64,000 nt of DNA from Lepus europaeus (GCF_033115175.1 NC_084838.1:92097968-92161967); one strand, 5' to 3'; shown: positions 11,191-21,494, counted from the first letter of the stretch. Notes: generated from the sequence alone by a model not told the origin. Made by a program: numbers and translations.

Positions 11191-11409
11191 GAAGGGGCAG
11201 GTGCTTTGGAGAAGTAGTTAAGCTGCTTAGTGCTTGTGACGTCTGCATCCCATACTGGAGTGCTGGGTTGAGTCCCAACGACTCCTCTTCCAGCCATCTC
11301 CCTGCTAAGCTGAGCCGTTTCGGGAGTGAACCAGCAGGTGGGGGATCTCTTTCTCTTCCTCTCTCTCTGTCACTCTGCCTTTCAAAAAAACAATCTTAAA
11401 AAGAGTGGG
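11191..11409 (+). mobile_element. CSINE, internally deleted
   Basis: Sense head GGGGCAGGTGCTTTGG and a tail GCCTTTCAAAAAAACAATC, but the central 'cttgggcccctgcaccca' block is absent. Duplication CCAGTTAACATGTGAA (11,175-11,190) and CCAGTTAAGGTGTGAA (11,410-11,425). Confidence 0.85.
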
Positions 11410-11805
11410 CCAGTTAAGGTGTGAAACGCTGAGCTGCCTGACCACAAAGTCCAAGTCGTTTTCTAATACTCCTTTACCACCTCTAAGGTCCACAGCTCCC
11501 GGCGGCACAAGGACTCTAATCATTGACCAGGCATGTGCACGCCCGAGGTATTCCAAGTGGGTGTTTGTTTTCTCAAATCCACGAGATTCAGACCCACAGG
11601 TTGTGCAAGACCACATGTGCTTAACCTCCGTGAATTCCTGCAGCTCTACTCCCCAGAGAAGCAAGGTGGCAGATGGGCAGCGCGCTGCTTGCTTCCTCAG
11701 CCGCATGGCTATTTCTAGACAGTTTCAGCCCCGCAGACGGGCTTGGAATTTCTAGGGAGTGTTGGACTGGCACGTTAAGTTTAGTTAGAACCTTAATAAC
11801 AACTT

Positions 11806-12128
11806 TTTTTATTTTTATTTTTATTTTGACAGGCAGAGTTAGATAGTGAGAGAGAGAGAGAAAGGTCTTCCTTTTCCATTGGTTCACCCCCCCAATGGCT
11901 GCTATGGCCGGTGCGCTGTGCCGATCCGAAGCCAGGAGCCAGGTGCTTCCTCCTGGTCTCCCATGCAAGTGCAGGGCCCAAGCACTTGGACCATCTTCCA
12001 CTGCCTTCCCGGGCTACAGCAGAGAGCTGGCCTGGAAGAGGAGCAAGCGGGACTAGAACCTGGCACCCATAAGGGATGCCGGCGCCACAGGCAGAGGATT
12101 AACGAAGTGAGCCACGGCGCTGGCACCC
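11806..12128 (-). mobile_element. CSINE, young subfamily
   Basis: TTTTATTTTGACAGGCAGAG on the left and GAGCCACGGCGCTGGCACC on the right. Duplication AATAACAACTT (11,795-11,805) and AATAACCACTT (12,129-12,139). Confidence 0.9.
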
Positions 12129-12413
12129 AATAACCACTTATTATCTGTAGAAAAGATAGCCAGCAGGCCAATATAGTAGGCAACTATAGTGTGCTAGAAA
12201 GAATGGCCAATGGGGAGAGAGGAGAACTGGGTTCCAGCTCACTACTTTTGAAACAAAAGTATTCATGAAATGCTTTTTGAATTATCTGTTAATGTGCCAG
12301 GCTCTGTGCTCTGTTCTATGTATTTAGCAAGAAAGGCTTGAGGGAGACCATCACATAATGATTCCTAGTGCTTATGGGGGAAATGGGGTGAATACACTTC
12401 AGTTAGCATTCTT

Positions 12414-12454
12414 TTTTTTTTAACTTTTATTTAATGAATATAAATTTCCAAAGT
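12414..12454 (-). mobile_element. 41-bp LINE-1 stub
   Basis: Poly(T) plus AACTTTTATTTAATGAATAT and AAATTTCCAAAGT, the reverse complement of the extreme 3' end of the same LINE-1 family as 8,315-9,290. Bounded by a perfect 13-bp duplication AGTTAGCATTCTT at 12,401-12,413 and 12,455-12,467. Confidence 0.9.
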
Positions 12455-12467
12455 AGTTAGCATTCTT

Positions 12468-13049
12468 AAGCGAGTTACAGCAGGTCTGTCTGCTCCCTTC
12501 TCAGAAAGCAAACCACATTGTAGGGAAAGGGAAAACGAGGCTACTGCAGATGCTCGTGCTGCCGACTGTCAGACTGTGGAGGATCTTGCCCCTCAATGCT
12601 CTAAAGGAAGAGTTACAGATGTTGTGGGTGTCCTCCTAACTCACAATTCCCACCCTAAGGAATGCTTAGCAGAGGAAGGGATGGACACACTATCCTTGCT
12701 GACCTCTGTAGTGCTTTACTGTAATCCGTAGCACAATGTGAGTTATGAGTTATGCCCTGACTTTACATGATGAGCCATCCCGGTCACTTGCAGAAATCCC
12801 AGCTTCAGCTAAGGGCTAAAGGCAGTGCCGGGGGATCTGAATGTGGCTTAGCATTACCTTGGATAGAAAATACGTGGCCACTTGAAAGCTTTTATCTGCT
12901 ATTTCTTGGTGTCCTAAGAGTCCATCTTACTGTGACTAAAAGAAAGTCTCATACTGCAGGGGGAACGCCCCCTGATTTTGTCATAGCCAAAGATGCACAG
13001 CCTCTAACTTGAAGGAATGGAGAGTCTAATGGTGCATACCACTTCAGTT
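12468..13049. other. unassigned intergenic sequence
   Basis: No gene or repeat recognised. The 81-codon ORF here has no supporting exon signals. Confidence 0.35.
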
Positions 13050-13195
13050 AGGCCCTGCCAGTTAGTATTTTCTACATTACAAGCACTTTTCTATCCATCT
13101 TCACACAAACCCTTCGGGTGTGTGCTACCCTCATCCTATAGATGAACAAGCACCGGCTCAGTGAAATGTAGTGATTTGCTTAGGTGCAGAGAGGT
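13050..13195 (-). repeat. MIR
   Basis: Reverse MIR core: CCATCTTCACACAAACCCTT, TACCCTCATCCTATAGATGA, then GTGATTTGCTTAGGTGCAGA. Confidence 0.55.
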
Positions 13196-13557
13196 TGAGT
13201 TTTAGAGCTGATGTCAAATCCATTTGTGTGGTAGACAGTGTTTCCATGTCTCCCAGATCTCCCTGCTTTGCCACTCCCACGGACACATCCTGTATACTCC
13301 TTGGGATATAAGCACTTAACGTACAAAGTGCTTTCATGATTGCACAATGGGCAGTTATGCAAAGATAATTCACAAAACACAATGTCTGGTAAGCATGAAA
13401 ATATGCTTGACTTCACTAATCAAAGAAATATAAATTAAAACAATGCTATACATTTTCACCCATTAGCTTGTCAGAAATTAAACTTGTGGATACCACCAAT
13501 GTTGGCAAGTCACGTGCACAAATTAGCATTGTCATACATTCTTAGAAGTATAAAGGA

Positions 13558-14215
13558 GGGGCTGGCACTGTGACATAGTAGGTTAGGCCTCCACCTGTGG
13601 CACCAACATCCCATATGGATGCCAGTTGTAGTGCTGGCTGCTCCTCTTCTGATCCAGCTCCCTGTTGACGGCCTGGGAAAGTAGCAGAAGATGGCCCAGG
13701 TGCTTGGGCCCCTGCCCCCGCATGAGAGATCTGAAAGAAGCTCTTGGCTCCTGGCTTTGGATTGGCCCAGCTCTGGCTGTTGGGGAATGAACCAGCAGAT
13801 GAAAGACCTCTCTCTCTTTCTCTAGCTCTCTCGGTAACTCTGCCTCTCAAACTTTTTTTTTTTTTTTGACAGGCAGAGTGGACAGTGAGAGAGAGAGAAA
13901 GGTCTTCCTTTTGCCGTTGGTTCATCCTCCAATGGCCGCCGCAGTAGGCGCGCTGCGGCCGGCGCACCGCGCTGATCCGAAGCCAGGAGCCAGGTGCTTC
14001 TCCTGGTCTCCCATGGGGTGCAGGGCCCAAGCACGTGGGCCATCCTCCACTGCACTCCCTGGCCACAGCAGAGAGCTGGCCTGGAAGAGGGGCAACCGGG
14101 ACAGGATTGGTGCCCCGACCGGGACTAGAACCCGGTGTGCCGGCGCCGCAAGGCAGAGGATTAGCCTAGTGAGCCGCGGCGCCGGCCATGCCTCTCAAAC
14201 TTAAAAAAAAAATAA
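13558..14215 (+). mobile_element. CSINE (older), split by a younger CSINE
   Basis: Sense copy GGGGCTGGCACTGTGACATAG to CTGCCTCTCAAACTT, with its A-rich tail displaced to 14,189-14,215 by the insertion at 13,855-14,188. Confidence 0.9.
13855..14188 (-). mobile_element. CSINE, youngest-looking CpG-rich subfamily
   Basis: Poly(T), GACAGGCAGAGTGGACAG, a CpG-rich centre (GCGCTGCGGCCGGCGCACC) and an intact head GAGCCGCGGCGCCGGCC. Perfect 14-bp duplication TGCCTCTCAAACTT at 13,841-13,854 and 14,189-14,202, derived from the older SINE tail it landed in. Confidence 0.95.
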
Positions 14216-14465
14216 TAATAATATGAGATTATTCTTCTGGAAGGCTATTTTGCAATATTCAAAGAAATTTTTTTAAGAAGTGTATACTATTTGAGTCAGC
14301 AACTCCGTTTCTGGGCATTATCCTAAGGAAACAGCCCAGGAAGTCACAAAGTGTACGTATGACTAACACTGTAAAAAGAAATTGGAAACAAATGAACATC
14401 TAGAGGCTAAATTATGTCACAGATATGCAATGAAATATTATGTTACCATTAAAAATGAATTTATT

Positions 14466-14770
14466 GGGGCTGGCACTGCGGCGTAGCCAGTAAAGCCATC
14501 ACCTGCAGTGCCGGCATCCCATATGGTCACTGGTTCAAGTCCCAGCTGCTCCACTTCCAATCCACCTCTCTACTATGGCTTGGGAAAGCAGTAGAAGATG
14601 GCCCAAGTCCTCGGGCCCATGCACCCACATGGGAGACCTGGAAGAAGCTACTGGCTCCTGGTTTCGGATTGGCACAGCTTCGGCTATTGCAACCATTTGG
14701 GAAGCACACCAGAGGATGGAAGACCTCACTTCTGGTTCTCTGTAACTCTTTCAAATAAAACAAAAAAAAA
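14466..14770 (+). mobile_element. CSINE, left half of a tail-to-tail pair
   Basis: Sense copy GGGGCTGGCACTGCGGCGTAG to AAATAAAACAAAAAAAAA, abutting the poly(T) of the next copy. Confidence 0.9.
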
Positions 14771-15055
14771 TTTTTTTTGAACAGGTAGAGTTATAGACAG
14801 TGAGAAAAAGAGAGACAGGAGAGAGAGGGAGACAGAAAGAAAGGTCTTCCTTCCATTGGTTGACTCCCTAAATGGTCGCCATGGCCAAAGCTGTGCTGAT
14901 CCTAAGCCAGGAGCCAGGTGCTTCCTCCTGCTTTCCCAAGCGCAGCAGCAGCGAGCTGGATCAGAAATGGAGCAACTGGGACTCAAATCAGCACCCATAT
15001 GGGATGCTGGCTTTGCAGGTAGTGGCTTAACCCAGTACACCACAGCACTGGCCCC
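14771..15055 (-). mobile_element. CSINE, right half of a tail-to-tail pair
   Basis: Poly(T), GAACAGGTAGAGTTATAGAC, ending ACACCACAGCACTGGCCCC. The pair shares one flanking duplication, ATGAATTTATT (14,455-14,465) and ATGAATATTTATT (15,056-15,068), so the second element probably entered the tail of the first. Confidence 0.9.
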
Positions 15056-15101
15056 ATGAATATTTATTTTATAATTAAAGAGAAATGTATGTCCATTCTT
15101 T

Positions 15102-15501
15102 TCTTTTAAAAAGTTTTATCTATTCACTTATTTGAAGGGCAGAGCAAGAGAGAGTGGGAGTCAGACAGGGAACTTCCATCCTCTGGGTTACTCCCTAAAT
15201 GCCTGTCACAGCCAGGGCTGGGCCAGGCTAAAAGCAGGAGCCTGGAAATCCATACAGGTCTCCCTTGTGGGTGGCAGAGGACCAAGCACGAGAGCTGTCA
15301 TCTGCCGCCTCCCAGGGTACACATTGGCAGGAAGCTGAATTAGAACCAAAGTAAGCACTGGGGCCATCTTTCACTGCTTTCCCAGGTGCGTGAGCAAGGA
15401 GCTGGATTGGAAGTGGAGCAGCTGGGACTCAAACCAGTGCCTGTATGGGATGCCAGCGCTGCAGGTGGCGGCTTTACCCGCTACACCACAGAACTAGCCG
15501 C
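15102..15501 (-). mobile_element. CSINE with internal duplication
   Basis: The body is about 100 bp longer than neighbours. A second copy of the 'gccatc..ctgctttcccagg..gagctggattgg' region (15,363-15,412) follows an older one (15,293-15,345), suggesting a composite of two antisense copies. Confidence 0.8.
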
Positions 15502-15993
15502 AGTATCCTCATTTCTAAAGAAAAAAAAAAAAACTATTTAAAACTTTGGGAGCAGTTTATCTGTGATGGTGTCATGATAATGCAGCAGTTTTAAGCACTG
15601 AGAAATTTGGCAAGTTAGAGTTTAAATAATGCAGTAATCACTTTTCTCCCTCACTGAGGAATATTGTTATTGAGTTAAAGCTACAATTGTTTTTTTTTTT
15701 TTCAAGGCTTTTCAAAAACAGCATCACTTATTTTGAAGCACAACTCAAAATTGTAGTTTTATATCTTATCCAAAAAGGTTAAGTAAACATGGAATGAAAG
15801 TAAAGCTGGATAGGTTTTTGCACATATTACCCACATTTTGGTGAAACACTCATCAAATTATATTAATGATGTCTACACAATCCAGATTTCCCATAACAGT
15901 GCTGATTTAAAACTTAAATTCTAAGTTTTTGTTATAAAATATGATTCCAGTAGCTACAGCATACATCTTTTAAGTGACTAGAATTCAGTATTT
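15502..15993. other. unassigned intergenic sequence
   Basis: AT-rich sequence with no recognised gene or repeat, just upstream of the last SINE before the promoter island. Confidence 0.4.
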
Positions 15994-16314
15994 TTTTTTT
16001 TTTAAATATTTATTTGAAAGGCAGAGTTACAGAGAGAGGTAGAGAGAGAGAGAGGTCTTCCATCTGCTGGTTCACTCCACAGATGGCCGCAGCGGCTGGA
16101 GCTGCGCCAACCTGAAGCCAGGAGCCAGGAGCCTCTTTCGGATCTTCCCACGTGGGTGCAGGGGCCCAGCACTTGGGCCATCTTCCACTGCTTTCCCAGG
16201 ACACAGCAGAGCTGGATCGGAAGTGGAACAGCCAGGACTAGAACTGGTGCCCATATGGGATGCCGGCGCTGCAGGCAGCAGCTTTACCCGGTACACCACA
16301 GCGCCGGCCCCAAA
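15994..16314 (-). mobile_element. CSINE
   Basis: AAATATTTATTTGAAAGGCAG on the left, CACCACAGCGCCGGCCCC on the right. Duplication GAATTCAGTATTT (15,981-15,993) and GAATACAGTATTT (16,315-16,327). Confidence 0.92.
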
Positions 16315-16959
16315 GAATACAGTATTTGTATCAGTTTCTTCAGGCTCTTACAGCATACACATGGCCTCTACCTTTGCGTTTTCAGCTCACTCTCTTCACA
16401 GGTCCAAGCGCACCCTCTCCCCCTCTCCCTGGGGGGATGTCTATAAACACTCTCAGCTCCCTACCTCCTCCTACTCTTCCTCACTCTCGGCCGACAACCC
16501 GACTGCCTAGAAGTCGCCTGTCCACCCACTCGCTGGCAGCATCCCACAGGGGCTCCGCACGAGGCCAGGGAGTCAGCCCGAGAGGACAAGGAAGAGGAGA
16601 AGAGCGGGCAGCGTGCTGGGGACCAGGACGGGGGAAGGTGATCCGGCCAGCGCTGCCCCCGGGGTCTCGGACTTGCAGCCGTCGGCCCCCCATGGCCCAC
16701 ACCTGGTCACTACCCGGTGCCCTCCCAGCCTACGCACGGCCAGCTCAGTCCCTGCGGATGGCTCTCGCGGTCTTCAGCGTCCGCACGTGTACACCACAGG
16801 TTCCCGGCGTCATCCCCTTAAGACCAACGCACGGACCCCCAAGTCCCAGCTTTGACCGCGCGCCGCTCTCTCACCATCCCCGCGCCTTCCCCTCGCCACC
16901 CGCGCCCGTTCGAAAGCGCCGGGAGCCGCCTGCTACGCCACGAGACGACTCGTGTCTCT

Positions 16960-16964
16960 ATTGG
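16960..16964 (-). promoter_or_regulatory. inverted CCAAT box
   Basis: ATTGG in the context CTATTGGCTGGAG, a good NF-Y-type site. Part of a cluster with the CACGTG at 16,976 and a second ATTGGCTGGAG 40 bp downstream. Confidence 0.6.
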
Positions 16965-16975
16965 CTGGAGACAGT

Positions 16976-16981
16976 CACGTG
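16976..16981. promoter_or_regulatory. CACGTG box (USF/MYC-type E-box)
   Basis: Palindromic CACGTG in GTCACGTGA, between the two inverted CCAAT boxes. The GTCACGTGA core is the preferred USF/TFE-type context. Confidence 0.55.
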
Positions 16982-16999
16982 AAGCTGGAGGCGTCCGCC

Positions 17000-17004
17000 A
17001 TTGG
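17000..17004 (-). promoter_or_regulatory. inverted CCAAT box, second copy
   Basis: CCATTGGCTGGAGCG repeats the 10-mer TTGGCTGGAG found at 16,961. The 40-bp spacing is about four helical turns. Transcription probably starts within the next ~100 bp (17,030-17,130). Confidence 0.6.
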
Positions 17005-17560
17005 CTGGAGCGCGGAGGGATGCGCTAGTGACGCGGCCCCAGTAGGGGCGCTCGGCCGCAGTGAAGAGGTCTGAGCACGCGCCGAGAGAGGACGTTGTCC
17101 GGCGGCGCGGCCCGGACCGGTGCTGCCCCAGGGCGCGGCGAGGGCCGCGGGGTCCGGGGCGGCCCGTGAGGGTGCGCGGGGCCGACGACCGCGCCCGGGG
17201 CCCGCAGACCCTCGCAGGCCCGGGCTCCGGCCGGCGCCGCCCTGGCCGCCCGCGCCCTCCTGACCCTGGCCGCCGTGGGAGACGCGTACCCGCCTGCGCG
17301 AGGGACCCGCTGTCTGGAGCGAGAGCGAAAGAGGTTCGGAGCCCGTGCCCTGGCTAGCAGCGGGCGGAGTACGCTTGTACTGATGGATTGCTTTAAACGT
17401 CTGGTGGCTAAGTGACGCGTGCTTGGAGGCGCATCCCGGAGGGCGTGAGCTTTTAGGGCAGAGGTCGTGCAGGTGCTTCGCAGAGTGAGGTGCCCCGGGG
17501 GGACCCCGTGCGCTCGGGTGGGGAGCGCCTCTCAGCTCCTACTGGCGTCAGGTTTCTCAT

Positions 17561-17846
17561 GACGAGCTGAAAGCTTGGGTTATTATGTGGAACCTCTATT
17601 TTTTAAATGTTGACAGCTAATTCAAAAAGATATTTACAGGTGGTTGTTCCAAACGGCCAGTTTGTGACCTCTGGTTTAGACCTGATTCTGTCACTTAAAT
17701 TCGTCCGGTGATCTTGATCAAGTGACTTCTGTCAGGGGTGTGCATTCTCAACAAGAGCGATCTTGCTAACACTCTAGGAGGGACAAAAAGATCTCACATT
17801 CTGCAGCGCAGAGAGCCGCGGACCACGGACGGGTACCCAGGGTCCA
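17561..17846. other. start of intron 1, unassigned
   Basis: Falls out of the CpG island into ordinary composition. A weak MIR-like phrase occurs at 17,668-17,735 (CTGATTCTGTCACTTAAATT). No gene seen. Confidence 0.35.
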
Positions 17847-17971
17847 GGGACTTTAAAAAGTTCGTGGAAAATTGAATTAAAAGGTGTTTATTTGGATGCA
17901 AACATTTTGAAGTCCACATGAAGTGTTTTTCATAATGCACACTTTCCATGCGTTTTTTTGAAGCTCCCTTG
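17847..17971. mobile_element. mariner-like MITE (Hsmar2-type?)
   Basis: Terminal inverted repeats: TTTAAAAAGTTCGTGGAAAA on the left and TTTCCATGCGTTTTTTTGAAG on the right, enclosing AATTAAAAGGTG..TTTTGAAGTCCAC. Same family as the copies at 22,041, 24,133, 29,348, 34,976, 49,040 and 54,251. The Hsmar2 label is from memory of its termini. Confidence 0.5.
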
Positions 17972-18199
17972 TGTATGTATCAATGGCGTTTTCCGAAGGC
18001 AGCGGCTTAGGAAAGAGTCTTAAAAAGACTTCTGAGAGGGAGAAGAGGAAAAAAGTTCCCAGAAACCTTGCTTTAGGGAATTAGATACGCGGATTTTCTT
18101 GTTTTATGTGTTAAAAGATTAAAACAAGCTGGCATTCACAGACTGTGAGCTGGAAGAACAGAGTTCATCTCACAGAAGCTTCCCACTGATCACTGTTAG

Positions 18200-18400
18200 C
18201 TAGCACACATACACGTGCATGGCTACGTTATTTTATTTGATATCCACAGCAAAGTGTCATTCCGTTTTCTTCATGAGAAGACTGAAGCCTGGAGGGTTTG
18301 CCTGACTTATCACGATCAGTGGAAGAACTGGGAGTTAAATTCAAATCTGTGTGGCTCCCAAGCCACTCACTCATGTTGTCTCCTGACCACCAGCCTGTGT
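18200..18400 (-). repeat. MIR
   Basis: Reverse MIR order: GATATCCACAGCAAAGTG, CTTCATGAGAAGACTGAAGC, then GGGAGTTAAATTCAAATC, the reverse of the MIR 'ttcgaatcc' region. Confidence 0.5.
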
Positions 18401-18646
18401 CCAGAACTCATTGTGTTCTAGAATTCTGCCTTGCGACCTTTTTAAAAAAGATTTCCAGCCATAACTCCAGAAGTATGGGTTCAGTTTCTGAGACTGGGCC
18501 CAAGCATCTGCATGTTTGCCACCTTCTTGGGTGACTCCCCAGTTTGGTGATCTAGGGACCATTCTGAGAACAGCTGCTACATTGCCTAATTTCCCACTCA
18601 ATCCCAGTATCTTCATGGAATTACATTCAGGGGACTAAAGTTCTTC

Positions 18647-18949
18647 TTTTTTTTTAAAGATTTATTTATTTATTTGAAAGGTAGAGATACAGAGGGAGAG
18701 GGATTGATCTCGCATCCGCTGGTTCACTCCCGAAATAGCCACAACGACCAGGGCTGCAACAGGCCAGAGCCAGGAGCCGGGAGCTTCTCTCACAAGGGTG
18801 CAGGGACCCAAACATGTGGGCCATCCTCTGCTGCTTTCCCAAGCTCATTAGCGGGGAGCCAGATCAGAAGCTGAGCAGCCAGGCCAGAACCAGCACCTAT
18901 ATGGGATGCCAGCACTGTAGGCAGACGCTTAACCCTCTATGCCGGCCCC
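18647..18949 (-). mobile_element. CSINE
   Basis: AAAGATTTATTTATTTATTTG on the left, CTCTATGCCGGCCCCC on the right. No convincing duplication. Confidence 0.88.
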
Positions 18950-19072
18950 CTAAAATCTCCTTAGCTGAGCAGAGATTCCAGTTCCTCTTCCAGCCAGGTG
19001 ATCATCTGAGCTTTGGTAGAAAATCCTTTCTAGGAGGCAGCCTAGGTTTATGTGGCAGCACCTTGCACTATT

Positions 19073-19746
19073 TTTTTTTAACTTTATTTAATAAATATAA
19101 ATTTCCAAAGTACAGTTTATGGATTACAATGCCCCCCCCATAACTTCCCTCCCACCCGCAACGCTCCCCTCTCCTGCTCCCTCTCCCATTCCATTCACAT
19201 CAGGATTCATTTTCAATTATTTTTCTATATAGAAGATCAATTTACCATATATTAAGTAAAGATTTTAACAGTTTGCACCCACACAGAAACACAAAGTGTA
19301 AAATACTGTTTGAGTACTAGTTATATCATTAATTCACAATGCACAACACATTAAGGACAGAGATCCTACATGAGAAGTAAGTACACAGTGACTCCTGTTG
19401 TTGACTTAACAATTGACACTCTTGTTTATGGCATCAGTAATCTCCCTAGGCTCTAGTCATGAGTTGCCAAGGCTATGGAAGCCTTTTGAGTTCGCTGACT
19501 TCGATCTTATTCAGACAGGGTCATAGTCAAAGTGGAAGTTCTCTCCTCCCTTCAGAGAAAGGTACCTTCTTCTTTGATGGCTGTTGTTTCTACTGGGCTC
19601 TCACTCGCAGAGATCTTTCATTTAGTTGTTGTTTTTTTTTTTTTTTTTTTTTTTTTGCCAGAGTGCCTTGGCTTTCCATGCCTAAAATACTCTCCTGGGC
19701 TCTTCAGCCAGATCTGAATGTCTTAAGAGCTGATTCTGAGGCCAGA
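19073..19746 (-). mobile_element. LINE-1 3' end, 5'-truncated insertion
   Basis: Reverse complement of the LINE-1 terminus: poly(T), AACTTTATTTAATAAATAT, CCAAAGTACAGTTTATGG, the C-rich 3' tract, and the segment homologous to 8,850-9,290. Perfect 16-bp duplication AGCACCTTGCACTATT at 19,057-19,072 and 19,747-19,762. An internal poly(T) at 19,630-19,656 belongs to the element. Confidence 0.93.
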
Positions 19747-19958
19747 AGCACCTTGCACTATTGAACAGCTCTCATTTTGAGGAAGTCCTGATGATTTTTC
19801 TTTGCCTTTTGTTAATGTGAGCTTCCTTCAGTGCTATTCTGACCCTCCTAGAAAACCAGGCACAGGATATTTATTTTAAAGGTATTAAACAGATTTTTAA
19901 AAACCACAGTTCACCCATAATCTAACAATGATTTTTATGTTCTGTTGTATTGCTGGAA

Positions 19959-20578
19959 AGGTTGAATATCTCTTATCTGAAATGCTTGGGATAAGAAAAT
20001 GTTTCAGATTTTGAGCTTTGGAATATTTGCCTATGCATAATGAGATTTAATAACTGGAACCCTGGTCTAAATATGAAATTTGTGAACTTTTCAAATACAT
20101 ATTATACTTGTAGCCTGAAGGTAATTTTATATAGTATTTTAGTGCACCTGAGTTTTTTGTTTGTTTTATTATTATTATTTATTTACTTGAAAGGTAGAGT
20201 TACAGAGAGAGGAAGAGAGATCTTCCATCCGCTGGTTCACTCCCCAAGTGGCTGCAATGGCTAGGGTTGGGCCAGACTGAGCCAGGAGCCAGGAACTTCA
20301 TCCGGGTCCCCCATGTGGGTGCAGGGGCCCAAGCACTTAGGCCATTCTCTGCTGCTTCCCTAGATACATTAACAGGGAGATTGGTTGGAAGTGGAGCAGC
20401 TAGGACTTGAATCATCGCCCTTGTTGGATGCCCATGTTGGATCATAAGCAGTGACTAATGCACTATGTCACAACACCGGTCCCTACACCTGCGTTTTGAC
20501 AGGTGTGGAATTTCCAACTTGTAGTTTCATGTTGGTACTCAAGAAGTTTTCATGTTTTTAGATTAGGGATACCCAGCC
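19959..20578. mobile_element. pogo/Tigger-type DNA transposon remnant, split by a CSINE
   Basis: The left end AAGGTTGAATATCTCTTATC and right end AGATTAGGGATACCCAGCC are inverted-repeat termini of a widespread mammalian DNA transposon ('aggttgagtatcccttatcc'). The CSINE at 20,168-20,482 interrupts it. Confidence 0.55.
20168..20482 (-). mobile_element. CSINE
   Basis: ATTATTATTTATTTACTTG on the left, GTCACAACACCGGTCCC on the right. Inserted in the DNA-transposon remnant. Confidence 0.88.
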
Positions 20579-21074
20579 AATGCTATTAATTAATAATATC
20601 CCTGTTGCTAATCACATAGATTGTTTAAGTTTACAAAATTTAGAAAATTCTGAGATAAAGATTTGAACTTTGAAATTCCGATTGGAAATCTGAAAAGTAT
20701 CCTGAGGTTAAGCCTTACATCACAGTTCTCTTAAAGACACATTACATTCTTTGCCAAACCAAAACCAAAAACTACCCCAAAATCTGAGTATTTTTAGTTC
20801 TTAAATAAGAAGTACAATGTGAGTAAAAATACATACAGTGCCATCTTTTCAGAATCATCTTTTCTAGTAATATCTGTTGTTTCCCATATCACTTCAACCT
20901 TGGCAAAAGATACATTTACTTAATTTACCTACATATTTGCTGTTCCAAAAAGGATGTAAGTTGAATAGTCAAAACACTTCTTTGCAAGTATTAACTGGAT
21001 CATTTAATGCACTTAGTATGTTGTTACTGAAAAAATTATTATTTTTTTCTGGCTCCCATAAAGGCAACGTGGGG
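20579..21074. other. unassigned intron 1 sequence
   Basis: AT-rich with no recognised gene or repeat. ORFs are under 70 codons and look spurious. Confidence 0.35.
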
Positions 21075-21290
21075 TAGACTAAACGAAGTGAGTTTTAGTT
21101 TAAGAATCTGTGTTTTAATCCCATTTCCAACACTTTCTGGTTGTATGACGTGGCCTGCGACTCCTGTCTGTTTCTCCTCTCATCTGTAAGGTAGGGACAG
21201 TGCCTCCAGGGTCATGACGTTGGGGGAAGCGTGTGTAAAGCCTGGGTAGAGTGCTGAGCACAGCAGTTTTTCTGTGGAAGCTAGTTCTCT
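21075..21290 (+). repeat. MIR
   Basis: Sense MIR order: TCCCATTTCCAACACTTTC, GGTTGTATGACGTGG, CTCCTCTCATCTGTAAGGTA, and a 3' part GTAAAGCCTGGGTAGAGTGC. Confidence 0.6.
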
Positions 21291-21494
21291 TTCACTCTCT
21301 TAGGGCAAATTTGTGCGTTACAGTCCTATGCTAGTATTAAGACAATTTTCATTTCCAAAAAAGATAGAATTTTGGAGGATATATTATTTATGATACCAAA
21401 AAATCCATAATGAACCATCAGTGTAAAAAAAATAACAGCTGGCACAATGGCCAGTTCCTTATCATGTTTTGTTCTCTGTGACCATAATCATCCA

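Larger units (their letters stand above)
16460..17560. promoter_or_regulatory. PTPDC1: CpG island, probable PTPDC1 promoter and untranslated exon 1
   Basis: The window's only long non-repeat stretch that is strongly GC-rich and packed with CpG, most extreme at 17,035-17,345. It lies 33 kb upstream of the start-codon exon on the same strand, a usual arrangement for a housekeeping promoter with a non-coding first exon. Candidate splice donors on the + strand are at 17,069 (AG|GTCTGA), 17,166 (CCC|GTGAGG), 17,334 (GAG|GTTCGG), 17,473 (CAG|GTGCTT) and 17,485 (CAGA|GTGAGG). The sequence alone does not pick one. Whether it also drives a divergent transcript is unknown. Assignment to PTPDC1 is by position and orientation. 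Confidence 0.75.

Noticed and set aside
13542-14066. 174-codon minus-strand ORF
   Set aside because: Runs through two nested CSINEs; not a gene.
14466-14560. tRNA-like A-box and B-box in CSINE heads (for example GTGGCGTAGC..GGTTCAAGTCC)
   Set aside because: These are the tRNA-derived promoters of SINEs, not tRNA genes: no cloverleaf with a proper anticodon arm and acceptor stem.
16260-16982. 240-codon ORF across the upstream edge of the CpG island
   Set aside because: It starts inside a CSINE head and runs through GC-rich promoter sequence; stop-poor frames are expected there. No domain is recognisable.
17061-17357. 98-codon Arg/Pro/Gly-rich ORF in the CpG island
   Set aside because: Composition follows from CpG-rich DNA and it lies where the untranslated exon is expected.
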